Below are positions 9,018 through 15,946 of a DNA stretch of 64,000 nt, piece by piece (positions within the stretch are counted from its first letter, which is position 1; each line of letters begins with the position of its first letter). The translations under genes were made by a program, and so were the position numbers. The stretch is taken from contig OZ257127.1 in NCBI GenBank assembly GCA_965278965.1, positions 3,348,001-3,412,000 on the forward strand, given 5' to 3'. This stretch comes from UBA10649 sp965278965 (lineage in GTDB: Bacteria > Actinomycetota > Actinomycetes > S36-B12). The notes beneath the pieces are model-generated. The model worked only from the letters and a program-made list of their open reading frames with translations. It searched no databases and had not been told where the DNA came from.

Positions 9018-9085
9018 GGGGAAGTCCTTCCGTAGCCGTCGGGCGCGAGCCTATCGACCGGGGCCGGGTCGCCTCGGCATTGACG

Positions 9086-9130
9086 GACGGTGTCGGGACG
9101 GGGCGGGCGGCGCGTCGTCCCGACACCGTC
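9086..9130. repeat. 15-bp perfect inverted repeat in the wzm/lysA divergent region
   Basis: Arms at 9086-9100 and 9116-9130 (GACGGTGTCGGGACG and its complement) around a 15-nt G-rich loop. Both neighbouring genes point away from it, so it is not at a gene's 3' end. It lies just upstream of the probable lysA promoter. It could be an operator, an insulating hairpin or a relic terminator. No function can be assigned from sequence. Confidence 0.7.
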
Positions 9131-9158
9131 GTCCTGCGGCGGCCGGGCGCGCTGCCTC

Positions 9159-9164
9159 TAGCCT
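9159..9164 (+). promoter_or_regulatory. Probable -10 element of a leaderless lysA transcript
   Basis: TAGCCT fits the actinobacterial TANNNT -10 pattern, and the ATG at 9171 begins exactly 7 nt after it. No ribosome-binding sequence is present (TTGCCCC precedes the ATG). A -35 element is not convincing. Transcription would start on the initiation codon. Confidence 0.5.
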
Positions 9165-9170
9165 TGCCCC

Positions 9171-10586
9171 ATGCGCGCTCACCCGGCCGGACCCCTGCAT
9201 GCCGACGGCGTCGGCTCCCACCCGGCCGCCGGCCGGCCGGACTCGAACGACGCGCTCAACCGGCTTGACCCGTCCGTGTGGCCGGCGACCTGCGTGCGCG
9301 GGTCGGACGGTGTGCTGTCGGTCGGCGGGGTCGACGTGCGCGACGCCGCTACCGAGCACGGCACGCCGCTGTTCCTGCTCGACGAGACCGACCTGAGGTC
9401 CCGCGCGCATCGCATCCGTGACGCCTACCAGGGAGCCGGCGCGACGCACGTGTACTACGCCGCCAAGGCCTTCCTGACGACGACCATCGCCCGCTGGGTG
9501 ACGCAGGAGGGGCTCGGCATCGACGTCGCGTCCGGCGGTGAGCTCGCCGTCGCGCTGCGCGCCGGCGTGCCGGGCGACTTGCTGCTGCTCCACGGGAACA
9601 ACAAGTCGGTCGCCGAGATCGACGCGGCCGTGGAGGCCGGGGTTGGTCGGATCGTCGTGGACTCCTTCGACGACATCGTGCGGATCGCGGACGCGGCCCG
9701 GCGCGCCGGCGTCGTCCAGGCCGTCCTGGTCCGGGTCACCGTCGGTGTCGAGGCGCACACCCACGAGTTCATCGCGACCGCGCACGAGGACCAGAAGTTC
9801 GGGCTGTCGATGGCATCCGGTGCCGCGCAGGAGGCCGTCCGCCGGATCGTCGCGCTGCCGAGCCTGCGGTTCGCCGGCCTGCACTCCCACATCGGATCGC
9901 AGATCTTCGATGCTGCCGGCTTCGAGATCGCCGCAGCCCGCGTCGTCGACCTCGCGCGGCGCCTGCGTGACGAGGACGGCGTCGACGTGGCCGAGCTCAA
10001 CCTCGGCGGTGGCATGGGCATCGCCTACGTCGACGGGGACGACCCGCTCGACCTCGCCGACCTCGCCGCGCAGATCGGCGACATCGTCGGCAAGGAGTGC
10101 GCCGACGCCGGTCTCGAGCCGCCAGCGCTCGCGTTCGAGCCGGGCAGGGCGATCGTCGGCCCCGCCGCGATCACGCTGTACGAGGTCGGCACCGTCAAGC
10201 CGGTCGAGCTCGACCGTGGACTTGTCCGCACGTACGTGTCGATCGACGGGGGCATGAGCGACAACATCCGCACGGCGCTCTACGACGCGGAGTACACCGT
10301 CGTGCTCGCGTCGCGCCTGTCGACGGCCGAGCCGACGCTGTGCCGGGTCGTGGGCAAGCACTGCGAGTCCGGCGACATCGTCGTCCGCGACGCCTGGCTG
10401 CCGGCCGACCTGGCCCCGGGGGACCTGCTGGCGGTGGCCGCGACCGGCGCGTACTGCCGGTCGATGGCGTCCAACTACAACTACCTGCCGCGGCCGGCGG
10501 TCGTTGCGGTGCGCGACGGTGCATCGGCCACGGTGCTGCGCCGGGAGACCCTCGCCGACCTGCTCGCCCTCGACCCCGGGGCCTGA
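9171..10586 (+). CDS. lysA: Diaminopimelate decarboxylase
   Basis: Last step of lysine synthesis: meso-diaminopimelate to L-lysine and CO2, PLP-dependent, cytoplasmic. The 471-aa protein is a fold-type III (alanine racemase-like) enzyme. YYAAKAF near residue 100 carries the PLP lysine, SHIGSQIF and LGGGMGI are phosphate-site motifs, FEPGRAIVG follows, and ATGAYC near the C-terminus supplies the active-site Tyr/Cys of the partner subunit. About 25 extra N-terminal residues are low in conservation, so a later start is possible. In many actinobacteria lysA is directly followed by hom; here a methyltransferase and an aquaporin come between. The same reaction drains the diaminopimelate used for peptidoglycan. 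Confidence 0.96.
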   Translation: MRAHPAGPLHADGVGSHPAAGRPDSNDALNRLDPSVWPATCVRGSDGVLSVGGVDVRDAATEHGTPLFLLDETDLRSRAHRIRDAYQGAGATHVYYAAKAFLTTTIARWVTQEGLGIDVASGGELAVALRAGVPGDLLLLHGNNKSVAEIDAAVEAGVGRIVVDSFDDIVRIADAARRAGVVQAVLVRVTVGVEAHTHEFIATAHEDQKFGLSMASGAAQEAVRRIVALPSLRFAGLHSHIGSQIFDAAGFEIAAARVVDLARRLRDEDGVDVAELNLGGGMGIAYVDGDDPLDLADLAAQIGDIVGKECADAGLEPPALAFEPGRAIVGPAAITLYEVGTVKPVELDRGLVRTYVSIDGGMSDNIRTALYDAEYTVVLASRLSTAEPTLCRVVGKHCESGDIVVRDAWLPADLAPGDLLAVAATGAYCRSMASNYNYLPRPAVVAVRDGASATVLRRETLADLLALDPGA

Positions 10587-10600
10587 CTCCCGGTGGTCGC

Positions 10601-11299
10601 GTGAGCGCGAAGCAACGCCCGGGGCTCGCGGACTACGTACGCATCGTGCAGGCCCGGGGACTGCGCGCCGGATGGCGGTTCTTCCGCCAGGTCCACCTCT
10701 TCGATCTCGTGAATCGGACGGACACCTCCGCGCGCCTGCTCAAAGAGGGCTACGCGTCCGATTCCCCCGCGGTGGGTCACGCGTACGAGTACTGGGTGTC
10801 GTGGACAGCGGACATCACGACGTGGTTCGCGAAGTCGCGGGAGGTCCTGGGGGACGAGGGCTTCTCGTCGGCGACGTTCGTCGACCTCGGGTGCGGGAAG
10901 GGAAAGGTGCTCATCACGTGGGCGCGGCTGTGCCGGCGCGATCGGATCGTCCAGCCGATCGTCGGGCTTGAGTTCTACCGGCCGCTGGCTGACATCGCCG
11001 AGGCGAACCTGAGACGGGTCGGCATCCCTGAGGCGGAGGTCCACTGCACGGACGTCCTCGCCTTCGACTTCGCCGTGCTCCGTGCCCCGCTGATCTTGTG
11101 GTGCTTCAGCCCCTTCGACGCGTGGGCGTTCGACGCGCTGGCGACGAGACTGACGGGGACGCCGAACCTGGTCGTGTACACCAACCCCGAGCACCTCGAC
11201 GTGCTGCTTAGCCGTGGGTACCGCCAGGTCGGCGCCGGCGTCGGTGCGAACGGTCGCTCAGCTGTCGCACTCCTGGCGTCGCCCGAGCTCGCGCCCTAA
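10601..11299 (+). CDS. Class I SAM-dependent methyltransferase-like protein
   Basis: 232-aa protein with a Rossmann SAM site: motif I ATFVDLGCGKGKVLI at about residues 88-102, an acidic VGLEFY turn (motif II), HCTDVLAFDF (motif III) and LILWCFSPFDAW in the post-III position. The FSPF stretch occupies the place where N-methyltransferases have NPPY-like motifs. The N-terminal 85 residues form a family-specific region (AYEYWVSW). Start GTG 10601, 14 nt after lysA, with a weak ribosome site. It probably shares the lysA transcript. The substrate is unknown. It is an insertion in the usual lysA-hom order and is followed by an inverted-repeat element. Confidence 0.72.
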   Translation: MSAKQRPGLADYVRIVQARGLRAGWRFFRQVHLFDLVNRTDTSARLLKEGYASDSPAVGHAYEYWVSWTADITTWFAKSREVLGDEGFSSATFVDLGCGKGKVLITWARLCRRDRIVQPIVGLEFYRPLADIAEANLRRVGIPEAEVHCTDVLAFDFAVLRAPLILWCFSPFDAWAFDALATRLTGTPNLVVYTNPEHLDVLLSRGYRQVGAGVGANGRSAVALLASPELAP

Positions 11300-11300
11300 A

Positions 11301-11387
11301 CCGCCGACGCGCCTCAGATGGTCGAAATCATGTCCGTTTCGAGCCGTTTTGCCCGAGACATAACGACCATGTGAGGCGCGTCGGCGG
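11301..11387. repeat. Inverted-repeat family copy 1, between convergent genes
   Basis: 24-nt arms at 11301-11324 and 11364-11387 match at 23 of 24 positions, with a 39-nt AT-richer loop. Shared family features are GCGCCTCA followed by a GATGGTCG-like segment in the left arm and CGACCAT plus GGCGCG in the right arm. It sits directly between the stops of the methyltransferase (+) and the aquaporin (-). The same element occurs at 31611-31685 and 33590-33664. It probably acts as a bidirectional terminator in RNA. Confidence 0.85.
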
Positions 11388-11393
11388 AGGGGG

Positions 11394-12143
11394 CTACTCG
11401 CGCTCGGCGCCGGCCACGAGCCGCTCGGGCTCCTCGCTGCTCGTCCGTGTCAGCTTCCAGATGACGACGGCCACGACCGAGCCGACGAGCGGTGCCACGA
11501 TGAACAGCCAGACCTGACTCATGGCGACGCCGTTGCCCGCGAACAGCGCCGGGCCGAACGAGCGCGCCGGGTTCACCGACGTACCGTCCAGCGGGATGCC
11601 GACGAGGTGGACGAGGGTCAGCGTCAGGCCGATCGCGAGGCCGGCGAAGCCGGGCGCCGCGACGCGCTCGGTCACCAGGAGGATGACCAGCACGAACGCG
11701 CCCGTCATCAGCACCTCGAGGAGGAACGCGCCCCCGAGGTTGATCGCACCGTTGTCGTAGGAGTTCGTGCCAAGGCTGCCGGTGTAGTCGGTCACGCCGA
11801 GCGACGAGACGAACAGCTTGAGGACGCCCGCGCCGGCGATGGCGCCGAGGAACTGCGCGATCCAGTAGCCGACGGCCTCGTTCGTCGGCATCCGTCGGCC
11901 CAGGAGCATGCCGAGGGTCACGGCCGGGTTGACGTGTGCGCCGGACACGGGCCCGAAGGCGTATGCGATGCCCAGCAGGACCAGGCCGAAGGCGAGTGCG
12001 ACGCCGACGACGCCGTTGCCCGGTCCGCCACCTTCCACGCCGACCTTCGCCGCGATGCCGAAGACGGCGGCTCCGACGGCGAGGAAGACCAGCAGGAAAG
12101 TGCCGACGAACTCGGCGAGCAGCTTGCGTGCTGCGGTGTTCAT
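11394..12143 (-). CDS. Aquaporin / glycerol facilitator (MIP family)
   Basis: 249-aa channel with six membrane helices and both signature boxes, GAHVNPAVT at about residue 65 and TSVNPARSFGP at about residue 185. The selectivity-filter region around the second box (NPARS, with Arg) and the overall length resemble water-specific AqpZ more than the longer glycerol facilitators, which usually have Asp after the second NPA. ATG 12143 follows a strong GGAGGAG site; a longer open frame upstream is not supported. It is convergent with the methyltransferase, divergent from hom, and foreign to the conserved amino-acid gene order around it. Confidence 0.93.
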   Translation of the reverse strand: MNTAARKLLAEFVGTFLLVFLAVGAAVFGIAAKVGVEGGGPGNGVVGVALAFGLVLLGIAYAFGPVSGAHVNPAVTLGMLLGRRMPTNEAVGYWIAQFLGAIAGAGVLKLFVSSLGVTDYTGSLGTNSYDNGAINLGGAFLLEVLMTGAFVLVILLVTERVAAPGFAGLAIGLTLTLVHLVGIPLDGTSVNPARSFGPALFAGNGVAMSQVWLFIVAPLVGSVVAVVIWKLTRTSSEEPERLVAGAERE

Positions 12144-12367
12144 GGTCTCCTCCAGCGGCCCCGACGGCATCTCCGTCGGTAGGTCGCGGCACACATGGTG
12201 GACCTCGGCCGACCGATCGGCCCGAAGGCGCGCCCGCGCGCGACGTGCCTGCGACGCACGGTCCCACCGGTTCGCCTCGGGCGAGGGGGACCTGAGAGGC
12301 TGTGCCCCGACCTCGCACGTCCGGATCCGGCCCCGCCGGTCCGACCTGCCCGACGAAGGAGCGCCGC

Positions 12368-13669
12368 ATGTCGTCCGGTGCCGTCGCGCGCCCACTCACG
12401 GTCGCCCTGCTCGGCGGCGGGACCGTCGGCGGTCAGGTCGCCCGGCTCCTCGTCGAGAACGCGCGAGACCTCGAGGAGCGCATCGGCGCTCCGGTCCAGC
12501 TGACCGCCGTTCTGGTGCGTGACACCGCACGGGTCCGGCCCGGCATCCCGGCTGCGCTCGTCACGGACGACGCCGACGCGGTCGCCGGCAGCGGCGCGGA
12601 CATCGTCGTGGAGGTCATGGGCGGGCTGGAGCCGGCGCGCTCACTCATCCTGCGCGCGATGGCGGCCGGGTCCAGCGTGGTCACCGCGAACAAGGCCCTG
12701 CTCGCCGCGGACGGCGCGACGCTCTACGAGGCCGCTGCCCGCCACGGCGTCGACCTGTACTTCGAGGCGGCCGTCGCCGGGGCGATCCCGTTGCTGCGTC
12801 CGCTGCGCGAGTCGCTCGCCGGTGACCGCATCACCAAGGTCATGGGCATCGTCAACGGCACGACGAACTACATGCTCACGAAGATGGACGAGGACGGCGC
12901 CGCCTACGCCGATGTGTTCGAGGAGGCGCAGGAGCTCGGCTACCTCGAGGCGGACCCGAGCCTGGATGTCGACGGGCACGACGCGGCCGCGAAGGCCGCG
13001 ATCCTGGCCGAGCTGGCTTTCCACACCCGCGTCACCCTCGATGACGTCTACTGCGAGGGGATCTCGCGCGTGACGGCGGCCGATGTCCGAGCTGCGCGCA
13101 CGATGGGGTTCGTCATCAAGCTGCTCGCCGTCGCCGAGCTGACGCCCGACGGCGTGATCGTGCGGGTGCACCCGGCGATGATCCCGCGCAACCATCCGCT
13201 CGCCGGCGTTCGCGGGGTGTTCAACGCCGTGTTCATCGAGGCGGAGTCCGCTGGCGAGGTCATGTTCTACGGCCGCGGTGCCGGGGGAGCCCCGACGGCC
13301 AGCGCTGTGCTGGGCGACCTCGTCACTGCCGCGCGAAACCGTGTCGGCGGGGGCCTTGGCCCCGGAGCGAGCACCTACGCACAGCTGCCCGTCCTGCCGG
13401 TCGGGTCGGCGATGACGCGTTACTACGTCAACCTCTCCGTAGCCGACCGGCCCGGCGTGCTCGCCAGCATCGCGTCGGCGTTCTCGGACAACGGCGTCAG
13501 CATCCAGGTCGTGCGCCAGGACGGGCAGGGCGACGAGGCCGGCCTCATCGTTCGCACGCACCGGGCCAGCGACGAGGCCCTGCGCACGACCGTCGACACG
13601 CTGGCGGGCCTGGACACCGTGCGACGCGTCCTGGGCGTGATGCGCGTCGAGGGTGAGAGCGGGGCGTAG
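12368..13669 (+). CDS. hom: Homoserine dehydrogenase
   Basis: NAD(P)H-dependent reduction of aspartate semialdehyde to homoserine, the branch to threonine and methionine. 433 aa. N-terminal nucleotide-binding LLGGGTVGGQVARLL; catalytic region VTANKALLA, FEAAVAGAIPLLRPL, GIVNGTTNYML and the DGHDAAAKAAILA stretch with the catalytic Asp/Lys; C-terminal ACT domain from about residue 355 (RYYVNLSVADRPGVLASIA) expected to give threonine feedback inhibition. ATG 12368 follows GAAGGAG. It is the first gene of hom-thrC-thrB, with 2 nt before thrC, so the three are one operon. Confidence 0.97.
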   Translation: MSSGAVARPLTVALLGGGTVGGQVARLLVENARDLEERIGAPVQLTAVLVRDTARVRPGIPAALVTDDADAVAGSGADIVVEVMGGLEPARSLILRAMAAGSSVVTANKALLAADGATLYEAAARHGVDLYFEAAVAGAIPLLRPLRESLAGDRITKVMGIVNGTTNYMLTKMDEDGAAYADVFEEAQELGYLEADPSLDVDGHDAAAKAAILAELAFHTRVTLDDVYCEGISRVTAADVRAARTMGFVIKLLAVAELTPDGVIVRVHPAMIPRNHPLAGVRGVFNAVFIEAESAGEVMFYGRGAGGAPTASAVLGDLVTAARNRVGGGLGPGASTYAQLPVLPVGSAMTRYYVNLSVADRPGVLASIASAFSDNGVSIQVVRQDGQGDEAGLIVRTHRASDEALRTTVDTLAGLDTVRRVLGVMRVEGESGA

Positions 13670-13671
13670 CG

Positions 13672-14787
13672 ATGGCGCACCAGTGGCGAGGCCTCATCGA
13701 GGAGTACCGCGACCGCCTGCCGGTCACGGACGCGACGCCGGTCATCTCGCTTCGCGAGGGCGGCACCCCGCTGGTGCATGCGGCCGCGCTGAGCGCACGA
13801 ACCGGCTGCGAGGTGTGGCTGAAGTTCGACGGGGCGAACCCGACGGGCTCCTTCAAGGACCGCGGCATGACGTTGGCCATCTCGAAGGCAGCCGAGGCGG
13901 GCGCGAAGGCGGTCATCTGCGCGTCGACGGGGAACACCTCGGCGAGTGCCGCCGCGTACGCCGCCAAGGCCGGCATGACGTGTGCCGTGCTCGTGCCGAG
14001 CGGCAAGATCGCCCTTGGCAAGCTGGCGCAGGCGATCGCGCACGGGGCGCGCCTGCTGCAGATCGACGGGAACTTCGACGACTGCCTCGAGCTCGCGCGC
14101 AAGCTCGCGGTCGACTACCCCGTGGAGCTGGTCAACAGCGTGAACCCGGCCCGGATCGACGGCCAGAAGACGGCGAGCTTCGAGATCGTGGACCTGCTGG
14201 GCCGCGCTCCGGACCTGCACTGCCTGCCGGTGGGCAACGCGGGCAACATCACCGCGTACTGGAAGGGCTACAGCGAGTACGCGGCTGACGGGCTGTGCGA
14301 CCGGCCGCGGATGTGGGGCTTCCAGGCGGCCGGCGCCGCCCCGCTCGTCAGCGGCGAGCCGGTGCTGAACCCGGAGACCATCGCGACCGCGATCCGCATC
14401 GGCCACCCCGCCTCGTGGGACGGCGCGGTCGGCGCCCGCGATGAGTCGGGCGGCCTGATCGAGGCGGTCACCGACGACGAGATCCTGGACGCCTACCGTT
14501 TCGTCGCGGCGCGCGAGGGGCTGTTCTGCGAGCCCGCGAGCGCGGCGAGCGTCGCCGGCCTGCTGCGGCTGCACGCGGCTGGCCGGGTCGACCCCGGTCA
14601 GGTCGTCGTGTGCACCCTGACCGGCCATGGGCTCAAGGACACGCAGTGGGCGATCGACGGCTCGGCGGCTCCCGTGGTGGTGCCGGTCGACGCCGCGGCT
14701 GTTGCCGGTGCCCTGGGTCTCGACGATCCGTCGCGAGGAGTGAGGCGCCAGCCGAGCCCCGGAGCAGCGGGTCAGTGGGTGGGCTGA
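13672..14787 (+). CDS. thrC: Threonine synthase
   Basis: PLP enzyme converting O-phosphohomoserine to threonine and phosphate. 371 aa, short-type actinobacterial ThrC. It shows NPTGSFKDRGM with the Schiff-base lysine at about residue 63, the phosphate-binding ASTGNTSASAAAYAA segment, LPVGNAGNITAYWKG, and EPASAASVAGLL near the C-terminus. ATG 13672 lies 2 nt after hom, and its TGA overlaps the thrB ATG by one base. The last 25 residues are poorly conserved. Confidence 0.97.
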   Translation: MAHQWRGLIEEYRDRLPVTDATPVISLREGGTPLVHAAALSARTGCEVWLKFDGANPTGSFKDRGMTLAISKAAEAGAKAVICASTGNTSASAAAYAAKAGMTCAVLVPSGKIALGKLAQAIAHGARLLQIDGNFDDCLELARKLAVDYPVELVNSVNPARIDGQKTASFEIVDLLGRAPDLHCLPVGNAGNITAYWKGYSEYAADGLCDRPRMWGFQAAGAAPLVSGEPVLNPETIATAIRIGHPASWDGAVGARDESGGLIEAVTDDEILDAYRFVAAREGLFCEPASAASVAGLLRLHAAGRVDPGQVVVCTLTGHGLKDTQWAIDGSAAPVVVPVDAAAVAGALGLDDPSRGVRRQPSPGAAGQWVG

Positions 14788-15704
14788 TGAGCACGGTTCG
14801 GCGGGACGCCGTGCGGGTCCTGGTCCCGGCGTCCAGCGCGAACCTCGGTCCCGCGTTCGACTGCGCGGGGCTGGCGCTGGCGGTCTACGACGAGCTCATC
14901 GCGATGGCCACCGACGACCCGGGCGTCCTCATCGAGGTCTCGGGAGAGGGAGCGGACGAGGTCCCGCGCGACGAGACGCACCTCGTGGTCCGGGCCATGC
15001 GGGCCGGGTTCGCGTGGCTGGGCGTCGACGTCCCCGGATTCGTCCTGCGGACGGACAACACGATCCCGCACGGCCGCGGCCTCGGATCGTCGGCCGCCGC
15101 CGTCGTCGGCGGGCTCGTCCTCGCCCGGTCGATGGTCGATGACGGTCCGGAGCGCATGACCGATGCCGATGTCCTGCAGGCGGCACTCGCCTTCGAGCCG
15201 CACCCGGACAACCTCGCCGCGGCGCTGCACGGGGGGCTGACCGTGGCCTGGATCGAGGATGACGGACGGGCCGATGCCGTCCGGATGGCACCGCACCCCG
15301 ACGTGCGCGCTGTCGTCCTCGTCCCCACGTCCCGGCTGTCGACGGAGACGGCACGCGGCCTTCTGCCGGAGAGCGTGCCGTTCGCCGACGCGACGGCCAA
15401 CGTGGGTCGCGCGGCACTCCTGGTCCACGCGCTCACGACTGACCCGCAGCGGCTCCTGGTCGCCACGGAGGACCGCCTCCACCAGCGCTGCCGGGCGCAC
15501 GCCTACCCGCAGACGGCCGAGCTCGTCGAGCGACTGCGGGCCGCCGGGTTCGCAGCCGTGGTCTCGGGCGCGGGACCGTCCGTGCTCGTGCTGGCCGGGC
15601 CCGACACGGTCGACCGGCTGCCCGATCCCGGTCCGCAGTGGGTGGCCCATCGCCTTGAGGTCGCTGCGGGTGGCGCCCGCGAGGTACCGCTCCCGCCGGA
15701 CTGA
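14787..15704 (+). CDS. thrB: Homoserine kinase
   Basis: Phosphorylates homoserine with ATP to give the substrate of ThrC. 305 aa, GHMP kinase fold: VLVPASSANLGPAFDCAG at the N-terminus, the ATP-binding loop IPHGRGLGSSAAAVVGG at about residues 91-107, HPDNLAAALHGGL, and a C-terminal VVSGAGPSVLVLA glycine loop. The start codon shares one base with the thrC stop, so translation is coupled. It closes the threonine operon; rho follows after a 242-nt gap that holds a separate promoter and leader. Confidence 0.97.
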   Translation: MSTVRRDAVRVLVPASSANLGPAFDCAGLALAVYDELIAMATDDPGVLIEVSGEGADEVPRDETHLVVRAMRAGFAWLGVDVPGFVLRTDNTIPHGRGLGSSAAAVVGGLVLARSMVDDGPERMTDADVLQAALAFEPHPDNLAAALHGGLTVAWIEDDGRADAVRMAPHPDVRAVVLVPTSRLSTETARGLLPESVPFADATANVGRAALLVHALTTDPQRLLVATEDRLHQRCRAHAYPQTAELVERLRAAGFAAVVSGAGPSVLVLAGPDTVDRLPDPGPQWVAHRLEVAAGGAREVPLPPD

Positions 15705-15726
15705 CGCGGTCGGCGCAACGGGGTCG

Positions 15727-15755
15727 TGCACCCGGCCTGCGGACGGTGCTATGCT
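15727..15755 (+). promoter_or_regulatory. Candidate rho promoter
   Basis: Extended -10 TGCTATGCT (hexamer TATGCT at 15750-15755) with a weak -35 (TGCACC, 15727-15732) at 17-nt spacing. It would start transcription near 15762 and give a leader of about 185 nt before the rho GTG. The leader holds short hairpins (for example GGTCG/CGACC around 15795-15812). The same bases also encode the start of a possible leader peptide at 15751, so the two readings compete. Confidence 0.45.
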
Positions 15756-15825
15756 GATCGGGTTCTGGTGGTGCCTGGTTGCCACGATCTCCGCTGGTCG
15801 GCTTCTCGACCGAGCACGGACGTGA
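15751..15825 (+). CDS. Possible 24-residue leader peptide upstream of rho
   Basis: ATG CTG ATC GGG opens a 24-codon frame ending in TGA, reading MLIGFWWCLVAT then ISAGRLLDRART. It is rich in Trp and hydrophobic residues, then basic. It lies 120 nt upstream of rho in a structured region. If real, it could couple translation to Rho autoregulation. Against it: the ATG overlaps the best -10 hexamer of the region, and no ribosome site precedes it. It is listed as a hypothesis only. Confidence 0.25.
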   Translation: MLIGFWWCLVATISAGRLLDRART

Positions 15826-15946
15826 ACTCACCCAAGTAACCATTCGCGGTTCTGACCGCAGCCGGAACATGCCCCGGACGCGTGCGTGAGCACCCGGGGA
15901 CTGACTCCTCCCTCAATCCGAGGGCCCGTCGTAAAGGGAATCCTTA

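Noticed and set aside
9086..9130. Terminator for a gene in the wzm-lysA gap
   Set aside because: Both genes point away from it and there is no supported small gene between them.
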